From positions 1 to 28,802 of the forward strand of contig URJU01000008.1 of the NCBI GenBank assembly GCA_900548315.1: 28,802 nt of DNA. Direction: 5' to 3'. The stretch comes from an uncultured Coprococcus sp. (lineage in GTDB: Bacteria > Bacillota > Clostridia > Lachnospirales > Lachnospiraceae). Made by a program: the position numbers and the translations under genes. The notes under the pieces are model-generated. The model was not told where the DNA came from, did no database searches, and saw only the letters and a list, made by a program, of their open reading frames with translations. Each line of letters opens with the position of its first letter. Positions within the stretch are counted from its first letter, which is position 1. Below are positions 1 to 6,580 of this stretch, piece after piece.

Positions 1-578
1 GGCTTGTAATGATGCTGTCGGACGGCATGGGCAGCGGCAGTCTGGCATCATGTGAGAGTTGTATGATGCTTGATACCATGGAGGAGATGCTTGAGGCAGG
101 ATTTTCTCCAGAATACAGTATAGCATTTGCCAACAGGTGCATGGCAAAGAAAAACAGAGGACGGACATTTACCACATTTGATATGGTTGTTATAGATATG
201 TATGATGGTTCCATGACGAGTTTCAAGCAGGGGGCATCCCTCACATATGTGTTGCATCCTGGTGAAAATGACAATTCTGTGGAGATTATATCAAGCACCA
301 CACTGCCGGTTGGAGTGCTTGATGAGACAGAGTGTGATGTTACAAATGTGAATCTTGCTGCAGGGGATGCCGTGGTCATGGTGAGCGACGGAATATCTGA
401 TATGGACACGGGAGGGATGATGGAACACCTTCTCAGTGAGATACATGTCGGCGACAGCCGCAAGATGGTCGATGAGATCGTTGGCAGGATGCTGGGACAA
501 GATGACGTATCACCGAGAGATGACGTCACAGTGATGGCAGCAGTACTTGGCAGAGCAGAAAAAAGTGGTGCGGCATAG
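1..578 (+). CDS. spoIIE: Stage II sporulation protein E, C-terminal phosphatase part (5' end cut by contig edge)
   Basis: The reading frame is open from base 3 and ends at TAG 576-578, giving about 191 residues of the C-terminal PP2C-type (SpoIIE) serine phosphatase domain. Seen: the opening LVMMLSDGMGSG block, with the metal-binding Asp of the DGMG motif, and near the end VSDGISD followed by RDDVTVMAAV, both typical of PP2C phosphatases. Known of the family: SpoIIE sits at the asymmetric septum and dephosphorylates SpoIIAA, which leads to sigma-F activation in the forespore. The N-terminal membrane segments and the FtsZ-binding part lie outside the contig. The neighbours tilS, hpt and ftsH in this order are the conserved Firmicutes arrangement, which supports SpoIIE over other PP2C proteins such as RsbU. 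The organism is therefore probably a spore former. Confidence 0.9.
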   Translation, partial: LVMMLSDGMGSGSLASCESCMMLDTMEEMLEAGFSPEYSIAFANRCMAKKNRGRTFTTFDMVVIDMYDGSMTSFKQGASLTYVLHPGENDNSVEIISSTTLPVGVLDETECDVTNVNLAAGDAVVMVSDGISDMDTGGMMEHLLSEIHVGDSRKMVDEIVGRMLGQDDVSPRDDVTVMAAVLGRAEKSGAA

Positions 579-590
579 ACAAATACTTTG

Positions 591-599
591 TGTTATAAT
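591..599 (+). promoter_or_regulatory. Possible extended -10 promoter for tilS
   Basis: TGT followed by a perfect TATAAT (594-599) forms an extended -10 element 37 bases before the tilS start. No good -35 hexamer lies 16-18 bases upstream. It falls just after the spoIIE stop, so it could uncouple tilS-hpt-ftsH from sporulation-time transcription. Pattern match only. Confidence 0.35.
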
Positions 600-636
600 G
601 AACCCCAAAAGCATTTGCAGAATATGGAGAGATTAT

Positions 637-2148
637 ATGAATACAGAAGATACCATAATAGATACATTTGAGAGGAAAATCCTTGATTATATAAAAAAAT
701 ATAATATGTTTGATGGTGTGAAACACTGTGTGTGCGGTGTGTCTGGCGGTGCGGATTCCGTGAGCCTGCTCATGGTGCTGGCAAAGAACAGTGATCGCTT
801 GGGGATAGAACTGCATGTGGTGCATATCAACCATATGATACGTGGTGCTGCGGCAGATTCAGATCAGAGTTATGTGGAAAAGCTGTGCAGAGATCACGGG
901 GTGAGATGTGATTCGCTGAATATAGATGTCCAGACCAGGGCTTCGAAACAGAGACTTACAGTTGAGGAAGCAGGAAGGCTTGCGAGGTATGAAACCTTTG
1001 CCGATGTAAGGAGGAGATATGAGCAGGAAGGCTGTGTCATAGCGGTGGCACACAACAGAAATGACGTTGCTGAGACGGTGCTTTTTAACCTGGCGAGGGG
1101 GACCGGTATGGGTGGGATCAAGGGAATTGCTCCTGTGCGGGACAATATCGTGCGGCCACTTCTGGCATGTGACAGGTCGGAGATAGAGGGGTATCTTGAC
1201 AGAATGGGAATACCATACTGCACGGATGCCACCAACAATGAAGATGACTATACCAGAAATAAGATAAGGCATAAGATACTGCCGCTTATGGAGGAGATAA
1301 ACGACAAGGCTGTGGAACATATATGTGCCATGGCGGAGATGGCAGCGGATTATGAGCGGCTGGCTGCCGATATGACGGCTGATTTCCTGAGAAGTCAGGG
1401 CATAGATCCCATCCAGGAAAAGTGTGGCTGGACAGATAGGAAAAATGTGAACAGACGTTATAGTGTAGATCGTAATGCACTGACTACCCAGGATAAGCTG
1501 ATACAGGAACTCGTAATCAGACAGCTTATCGGTATGGTGTGCGGAGGTTTGAAGGATATTGGGAGAAATCATGTTTCGGAGGTTATGAAACTGTACAGTG
1601 CGGATACTGGTTCGGGTATAGATCTTCCGTGGGGCGGAAGGGCATTTGTACAGTATGACCTGATCGTATTCACGGGTAAAAGAGGAAGTGATAATAATTC
1701 TCAACAAAACAATACGGATGAGTCAATAAAAATAGATATGAATGGGGATGGCATATATAAAATAGGAGGCGGATGCCTCACAGTGAGGATATATGAACGT
1801 CCGGAAATGCTGGACCTTTCAAAAAAAGAGTGTACGAAGTATCTGGATTATGATAGAATAAAACAGTGTTTGCAATTGCGAACCATGGAAAAAGGAGATT
1901 ATATTGTGGTGGATTCCTCTGGTTCAAGAAAGAAATTGAACAGATTGTTCACAGATGCAAAGATTCCGGCGGACAGAAGACCGGTGGTTCCGTTGGTGGC
2001 AGCAGGATCGGAGATCGTGTGGGCGATAGGACTTAGGATAGGGGAAAACTACAAGGTAACAGATAATACACAGAGAATCTTGGAGATGGAATTTACAGGA
2101 GGAAACGGAATTGAAAGAACAGATTGGTGTAATGCTGAGCAGCAGTGA
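637..2148 (+). CDS. tilS: tRNA(Ile)-lysidine synthase
   Basis: 503 residues. TilS ligates lysine to C34 of the CAU-anticodon tRNA-Ile using ATP, making lysidine so the tRNA reads AUA. Seen: the N-type ATP pyrophosphatase loop SGGADS at residues 36-41, the HINHMIRG and VAHNRNDVAETVLFNLARG blocks of the catalytic domain, and the TilS C-terminal domain (RTMEKGDYI...KKLNRLFTDAKIPADRR...VWAIGLRIGENYKV). The frame is open from 547 inside spoIIE, but ATG 637 is chosen because GGAGA at 625-629 lies 7 bases upstream and the protein then begins as family members do. An ATG at 598 is possible but has no ribosome binding site. The 3' end overlaps hpt by 38 bases, so the two are translationally linked. 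Confidence 0.96.
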   Translation: MNTEDTIIDTFERKILDYIKKYNMFDGVKHCVCGVSGGADSVSLLMVLAKNSDRLGIELHVVHINHMIRGAAADSDQSYVEKLCRDHGVRCDSLNIDVQTRASKQRLTVEEAGRLARYETFADVRRRYEQEGCVIAVAHNRNDVAETVLFNLARGTGMGGIKGIAPVRDNIVRPLLACDRSEIEGYLDRMGIPYCTDATNNEDDYTRNKIRHKILPLMEEINDKAVEHICAMAEMAADYERLAADMTADFLRSQGIDPIQEKCGWTDRKNVNRRYSVDRNALTTQDKLIQELVIRQLIGMVCGGLKDIGRNHVSEVMKLYSADTGSGIDLPWGGRAFVQYDLIVFTGKRGSDNNSQQNNTDESIKIDMNGDGIYKIGGGCLTVRIYERPEMLDLSKKECTKYLDYDRIKQCLQLRTMEKGDYIVVDSSGSRKKLNRLFTDAKIPADRRPVVPLVAAGSEIVWAIGLRIGENYKVTDNTQRILEMEFTGGNGIERTDWCNAEQQ

Positions 2149-2632
2149 AGTTGAGACTAGGATCAGTGAGATGGCAGAGGCTATTGACAAGGCATACGAA
2201 GGCAAGACGATACATTTGATAGGAATACTCAAGGGCAGCGTGTTCTTTATGTGCGAGTTGGCAAAGAGGATGAAGAGTCCGGTGACTATGGATTTCATGT
2301 CAGTGAGCAGCTACGGTGATGGGACAAAGTCCTCAGGAATTGTCAAACTAAACAAGGATCTGGATGAGTCCATAGAGGGCAGGGATGTCATCATAGTTGA
2401 GGATATACTTGATTCAGGAAGAACACTTTCATACCTTGTAAAACTTCTCGGCGAGAGAAAGCCGGCAAGTCTAAAAGTCATAACACTTCTTGACAAGCCG
2501 GACAGAAGAGTCATACCGGTGGAGCTTTATATGACAGGGTTTGAGATCCCTGACAGATTTGTGGTGGGTTATGGTCTTGACTGCGCCCAGAAATATAGAA
2601 ATCTTCCATATATAGGAGTGATAGAGCAGTAA
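2111..2632 (+). CDS. hpt: Hypoxanthine phosphoribosyltransferase
   Basis: 173 residues, the usual length. The enzyme salvages hypoxanthine (and usually guanine) with PRPP to give IMP/GMP. Seen: the PRPP-binding loop VIIVEDILDSGRTL at residues 93-106, the early GILKGSVFFM block, the flexible-loop SVSSYGDGT region, and the C-terminal FVVGYGLDCAQKYRNLPYIG signature. The start is TTG at 2111: AGGAGG at 2098-2103 sits 7 bases upstream, and starting there keeps the normal N-terminus. An in-frame ATG at 2132 lacks such a site and would remove residues. The gene begins 38 bases inside the tilS end. tilS-hpt-ftsH is the standard order in Bacillus and Clostridia. Confidence 0.95.
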   Translation: MKEQIGVMLSSSEVETRISEMAEAIDKAYEGKTIHLIGILKGSVFFMCELAKRMKSPVTMDFMSVSSYGDGTKSSGIVKLNKDLDESIEGRDVIIVEDILDSGRTLSYLVKLLGERKPASLKVITLLDKPDRRVIPVELYMTGFEIPDRFVVGYGLDCAQKYRNLPYIGVIEQ

Positions 2633-2638
2633 TAAATT

Positions 2639-2662
2639 CCATATTCACATTGTGAATAGTGG
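2639..2662 (+). other. Small hairpin between hpt and ftsH
   Basis: CCA-TATTCAC pairs with GTGAATA-(G)-TGG around a three-base loop, 10 base pairs with one bulge. No U-run follows, so it is unlikely to be a full terminator. It could be an mRNA stability or processing element separating hpt from ftsH, whose ribosome binding site follows 7 bases later. Confidence 0.35.
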
Positions 2663-2679
2663 ATTAATAAGGAGAATAT

Positions 2680-4605
2680 ATGAACAAGAGAAAATTCAGA
2701 AATGGAATGTTGATCTATCTGCTGATACTCGTTGTTGCGTTTATACTCATCAACAGGTGGATGCAGAGCGATACGGATGTAACTACAACTTACAGTTATA
2801 CAGACCTGTCTGAGGATCTTGACGATGGCAAGATATCAGCACTTGCGATAAAGCAGAATGCAGAGATTCCGACGGCTGTCATACAGGTTCAGTTCACCAA
2901 CGGCAAATCCCTTGCATTCTATGCAGCGGATGTAAATGAAGTCCTGGATATATACAATAAGTATCAGGCTGAGGTGGACAAATATAATGCCACGGTAAAG
3001 GATGATTCTGACAAGAAAGTTATAGCAAAATACAGCCTTGAAGATGTTGAGAAGACCAGCATCTGGAGCGTTATCATACCATACGTGATTGTCATGATAG
3101 TGCTTATGCTCATAATGATGTTGTTCATGAGATCAGCCCAGGGCGGCGGTGGCGGCGGCCAGATGATGAACTTTGGCAAGAGCAGAGCCCGCAAAGCTGA
3201 TGAGAGTGCCAAGAATGTCACATTCAAAGATGTGGCGGGACTTGAGGAGGAGAAGGAGGATCTCGAGGAGATCGTGACATTCTTGAAGAATCCTCAGAAG
3301 TTTGTGAAAGTCGGTGCGCGTATACCAAAGGGTGTTCTGCTGGTAGGCCCTCCGGGAACAGGTAAGACACTTATGGCAAAGGCCATCGCAGGAGAGGCTG
3401 GAGTGCCATTCTTCAGCATATCGGGTTCTGATTTCGTTGAGATGTTTGTCGGTGTTGGTGCCTCAAGAGTGAGAGACCTTTTTGCTGAGGCTAAGAAAAA
3501 CGCACCGTGTATCGTATTCATAGACGAGATAGATGCCGTTGCGAGACAGAGGGGTTCAGGTCTTGGCGGCGGTCATGATGAGCGTGAGCAGACACTTAAC
3601 CAGCTGCTTGTCGAGATGGATGGTTTCGGAGTAAATGAGGGAATCATCGTTCTTGCAGCTACAAATAGAGTGGATATCCTGGATAAGGCAATTCTTCGTC
3701 CGGGACGTTTTGACAGAAAGATACCTGTAAACAGACCAGATGTAAAGGGAAGAGAAGAGATACTCAAGGTTCATGTGAAGAACAAGCCTCTTGCCGAGGA
3801 TGTTAATCTTCACGAGATAGCGAGAACCACGGCAGGATTTGCCGGCGCAGATCTTGAGAATCTGATGAATGAGTCAGCTATATCGGCAGCAAAGGCCAAC
3901 AGAGCATATATAACTAAGGAAGATGTCGATAAATCGTTCATAAAGGTAGGTATAGGCGGTGAGAAAAAGAGCCGTCTTGTTCCGGAGAGTGAGAGAAGGA
4001 TCACGGCGTATCATGAGTCGGGACATGCGATATTGTTCCATCTTCTGCCGCATGTTGGTCCTGTACATCTCGTGTCGATCATACCTACAGGTATGGGAGC
4101 CGGTGGATACACAATGCCACTTCCAGAGAATGACAATGTATTCATGACAAAGGGCAAGATGCTGGATGAGATCAGAGTGAGCCTTGGCGGCAGAATAGCA
4201 GAGGAGATGATTCTTGATGACATCACAACAGGTGCATCACAGGATATCAAGGAGGCAAGTAAGTACGCCAGAGCCATGGTTACAAAGTATGGTATGTCCG
4301 ACAAGCTTGGTCTTATCAATTACGAGAGTAACGATCAGGAGGAAGTATTCCTTGGAAGAGACCTTGGACACTCAAGAGTGTACAGTGAGGAAGTTGCAGC
4401 AGAGATAGATGAGGAAGTAAAGAGAATCGTGGATATGTGCTACAAGGAGGCAAAGGCTATCCTTGAGGAGAACATAGACATACTTCATAAGTGCGCAGGC
4501 ATACTTCTCGAGAAGGAGAGAATTGCAAGACCTGAGTTCGAGGCGTTGTTTGTTAAGGAACAGACAGAGGCAGCTCAGAATGCAGAGACGACTGCTGATG
4601 CATAG
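2680..4605 (+). CDS. ftsH: ATP-dependent zinc metalloprotease FtsH
   Basis: 641 residues, normal length. FtsH is a membrane-anchored hexameric AAA+ protease that degrades misfolded membrane proteins and regulators; in Bacillus it also affects sporulation. Seen: transmembrane segment 1 at about residues 9-28, an extracytoplasmic loop, segment 2 at about 127-151, a glycine tract at 155-160, Walker A GPPGTGKT 223-230, Walker B IVFIDEID 278-285, the second region of homology ATNR...RPGRFDR 327-346, the zinc site HESGH 445-449 and the likely third ligand Asp522 in TTGASQDI. AAGGAG ends 5 bases before the ATG. No terminator separates it clearly from hpt, so it probably belongs to the same transcript, which ends in the hairpins downstream. 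Confidence 0.98.
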   Translation: MNKRKFRNGMLIYLLILVVAFILINRWMQSDTDVTTTYSYTDLSEDLDDGKISALAIKQNAEIPTAVIQVQFTNGKSLAFYAADVNEVLDIYNKYQAEVDKYNATVKDDSDKKVIAKYSLEDVEKTSIWSVIIPYVIVMIVLMLIMMLFMRSAQGGGGGGQMMNFGKSRARKADESAKNVTFKDVAGLEEEKEDLEEIVTFLKNPQKFVKVGARIPKGVLLVGPPGTGKTLMAKAIAGEAGVPFFSISGSDFVEMFVGVGASRVRDLFAEAKKNAPCIVFIDEIDAVARQRGSGLGGGHDEREQTLNQLLVEMDGFGVNEGIIVLAATNRVDILDKAILRPGRFDRKIPVNRPDVKGREEILKVHVKNKPLAEDVNLHEIARTTAGFAGADLENLMNESAISAAKANRAYITKEDVDKSFIKVGIGGEKKSRLVPESERRITAYHESGHAILFHLLPHVGPVHLVSIIPTGMGAGGYTMPLPENDNVFMTKGKMLDEIRVSLGGRIAEEMILDDITTGASQDIKEASKYARAMVTKYGMSDKLGLINYESNDQEEVFLGRDLGHSRVYSEEVAAEIDEEVKRIVDMCYKEAKAILEENIDILHKCAGILLEKERIARPEFEALFVKEQTEAAQNAETTADA

Positions 4606-4653
4606 AAAGACAGCAGGGAGTCTTGTTAGATAAAGATAGAGTTATATATGGGT

Positions 4654-4678
4654 TAGTCATTGTGTTTACACATGACTA
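4654..4678 (+). other. Hairpin downstream of ftsH
   Basis: TAGTCATTGTG pairs with CACATGACTA around a TTTA loop: 10 pairs with one bulged T. It lies 49 bases past the ftsH stop and 12 bases before a larger palindrome. No U-run follows, so it may be a 3' UTR structure rather than a terminator. Confidence 0.4.
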
Positions 4679-4689
4679 CATACGATATA

Positions 4690-4735
4690 ATCATACAACA
4701 AATGCCCGCAATTATGCGGGCATTTGTTGTATGAT
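4690..4735. terminator. Perfect 21-bp hairpin after ftsH, probable bidirectional terminator
   Basis: Bases 4690-4710 and 4715-4735 are perfect inverted copies around a four-base ATTA loop; the core is GCCCGC/GCGGGC. The flanks are not U-rich on the + strand after the stem (TAGGGG follows), so termination would depend on the T-rich part of the arm itself (ATTTGTTGTAT). A TATAAT at 4686-4691 overlaps its left edge but has no correctly spaced -35. Confidence 0.6.
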
Positions 4736-4821
4736 AGGGGAGTGAGGATAAGGTCGGTGAGTGCTGTGCGATGGCAGCCGGACCTCAGTTCTATAAAATA
4801 CATATTTGGAGGATGATGGGG

Positions 4822-6171
4822 ATGAAGATCATAAAGAGAGGGATAAATGCGGTTATACCGTTTCTGCTGGCGAATGTGTATCTGCTGGCAAGGTGCCCAA
4901 AGTGGCAGATTCCACTAGTGCCGCTGATAACAACATTGCTGATCGTGTTGGATATGGTCGTGTTGGCAATGCCGTTGCTCAGTCTTAAAAATATACAGAC
5001 AAAGGGGATAAAGAGATGCCAGAGGGGGTGCGAAAATCTGTATTCATTTCTGGTGGCGACAGCATTTTCTGCGGTGGTGCTGATACTTATGATAGTGGGC
5101 GTTGTCGATGTGTCAGGGTGGACATGGAAGAACTGGGTGCTGTACATACTGACAGCCGTGATTGTTCTGGCGATAACGTTCTGGTTTGGAATAATCAGGA
5201 TATATGTATCATCAAAACAGCTTGGGATCAAATGGCGTGTTATCGGAATACTGTGCGGATGGATACCTGTGGTACATTTGATAGTCCTTGGTAAACTGAT
5301 AAAGCTTGCATCTGATGAGGCGATATTTGAGAATGAAAAGCTTATAATGGATAACAACAGGAAACAGGAACAGGTGTGCGCCACCAGATATCCTATCCTC
5401 ATGGTGCATGGAGTGTTCTTCAGAGATTTCAGATATTTGAACTATTGGGGAAGGATTCCGTCGGCTCTTGAGGCAAATGGTGCAAAGATATTCTATGGCA
5501 ATCATCAGTCTGCGGCGTCAGTTGCGGATTCGGGACATGAGATCGCGTATAGGATAAAGCAGATAATCCAGGAGACAGGCTGTGGCAAGGTGAATATAAT
5601 CGCTCATTCAAAGGGCGGACTGGACAGCAGGTATGCCATATCGAAACTTGGAATGGCGCCGTATGTGGCATCTCTAACTACGATAAACACTCCACACAGA
5701 GGGTGTGAGTTTGCAGATTATCTTCTGGGGAAGATCCCGGAAAAACAGCAGCAGATGGTAGCGGATGCATATAACTCTGCCTTGAAGAAATTGGGGGATA
5801 CCAATCCAGATTTCATAGCAGCGGTGACAGACCTTACCGCAACAGCGTGTGCAAAACTCAACGGAGAGATCCCAGATCCACCGGGAGTATATATCCAGAG
5901 TACAGGTTCGTGTATGAAGAAACCATCCGGCGGCAGATTCCCACTGAACACGACAAATGCATTCGTAAAGCATTTCGATGGTGAGAATGACGGCCTGGTT
6001 GGATATGAATCATTCAAATGGGGCGCCAATTTTATCTATCTGAAACCAGATGGAAACAGGGGAATCTCACACGGTGATGTCATAGATCTCAACAGAGAGA
6101 ACATTGATACGTTTGACGTGAGGGAATTCTATGTGGATCTGGTGAGTGATCTGAAAAGGCGCGGTTTTTAA
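4822..6171 (+). CDS. Polytopic membrane protein with C-terminal lipase-type alpha/beta hydrolase domain
   Basis: 449 residues. Start at ATG 4822 because GGAGG at 4808-4812 lies 9 bases upstream; ATGs at 4813 and 4816 are too close to it. The first 160 residues contain about five hydrophobic segments (near 11-24, 31-53, 74-97, 105-128, 136-160). The rest resembles triacylglycerol-lipase-type hydrolases: PILMVHGVFFRD (oxyanion region, His196), AHSKGG with nucleophile Ser263, TTINTPHRG, then NDGLV with Asp390 and SHGD with His417 as the likely triad partners. The substrate is unknown; a membrane lipid or short-chain ester is a guess. Which side of the membrane the hydrolase faces cannot be settled here. 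The gene stands alone after the ftsH hairpins. Confidence 0.8.
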   Translation: MKIIKRGINAVIPFLLANVYLLARCPKWQIPLVPLITTLLIVLDMVVLAMPLLSLKNIQTKGIKRCQRGCENLYSFLVATAFSAVVLILMIVGVVDVSGWTWKNWVLYILTAVIVLAITFWFGIIRIYVSSKQLGIKWRVIGILCGWIPVVHLIVLGKLIKLASDEAIFENEKLIMDNNRKQEQVCATRYPILMVHGVFFRDFRYLNYWGRIPSALEANGAKIFYGNHQSAASVADSGHEIAYRIKQIIQETGCGKVNIIAHSKGGLDSRYAISKLGMAPYVASLTTINTPHRGCEFADYLLGKIPEKQQQMVADAYNSALKKLGDTNPDFIAAVTDLTATACAKLNGEIPDPPGVYIQSTGSCMKKPSGGRFPLNTTNAFVKHFDGENDGLVGYESFKWGANFIYLKPDGNRGISHGDVIDLNRENIDTFDVREFYVDLVSDLKRRGF

Positions 6172-6381
6172 AAATATGTCACCATTTTAGATAATGTGAA
6201 CAATAAAAAGTAGAAAATAGGTAATATTCGGGAAATCAATTGTGATTTTGCACAATGACATTTGATAAATAAAAAAATGTTTGGGCAGACTTTTGACGGG
6301 ATTTGTATATAATAATAATTGTAACCCCCAATACATTATATAGTTTTGGCTACACCCCATAAGTAACAAAATACCTTCTCC
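6172..6381. other. AT-rich intergenic stretch without a recognisable gene
   Basis: No ORF with a ribosome binding site was found between the lipase stop and the terminator at 6382. It holds TTGACG (6293-6298) and TATAAT (6308-6313), but only 9 bases separate them, too few for a normal promoter. The stretch 6320-6381 would be a short transcript ending at the terminator if some promoter were active; a small RNA cannot be excluded. Confidence 0.4.
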
Positions 6382-6414
6382 AAAAGAGACAGTCGTTCGG
6401 TGACTGTCTCTTTT
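6382..6414 (+). terminator. Intrinsic terminator downstream of the lipase gene
   Basis: AAAAGAGACAGTC and GACTGTCTCTTTT form a perfect 13-bp stem around a 7-base loop, with the U-run inside the right arm and T-rich sequence following. It stands 210 bases after the lipase stop and before the amylase promoter. Confidence 0.8.
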
Positions 6415-6454
6415 ACTTTAAATAAACAATGAGGAGAAAGTTATATTTCATAGG

Positions 6455-6500
6455 ATATTGGTGAATACTGCGATTTTCGCAGCATATTCGTGGGTAATAT
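6455..6500. other. Nested inverted repeat upstream of the amylase promoter
   Basis: The core CTGCGA-TTT-TCGCAG (6468-6482) is a perfect 6-bp stem; GAATA/TATTC extends it with a two-base bulge, and ATATT/AATAT lies further out with unpaired bases. It ends 14 bases before the amylase -35. It may be an operator for a sugar-responsive regulator or a weak terminator (TCTCTTTTATTTT follows). It does not fit the CcpA cre consensus. Confidence 0.4.
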
Positions 6501-6513
6501 CTCTTTTATTTTG

Positions 6514-6542
6514 TTGCCTAATCTACAGAAAAGTATTAATAT
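6514..6542 (+). promoter_or_regulatory. Probable promoter of the amylase gene
   Basis: TTGCCT (6514-6519) and TAATAT (6537-6542) are separated by exactly 17 bases. Transcription would start near 6549, leaving a leader of about 32 bases before the ATG at 6581. Confidence 0.65.
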
Positions 6543-6580
6543 AAAAAGAGTATGTGTATGTGCAAGGGAGATTTTATTGT

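Noticed and set aside
859..1707. 282-codon minus-strand ORF
   Set aside because: Lies entirely antisense to tilS, has no recognisable domain or ribosome binding site, and is rich in His/Ser as expected of a shadow frame.
6293..6313. TTGACG and TATAAT upstream of the amylase as a promoter
   Set aside because: Only 9 bases separate the hexamers; no correctly spaced pair was found there.
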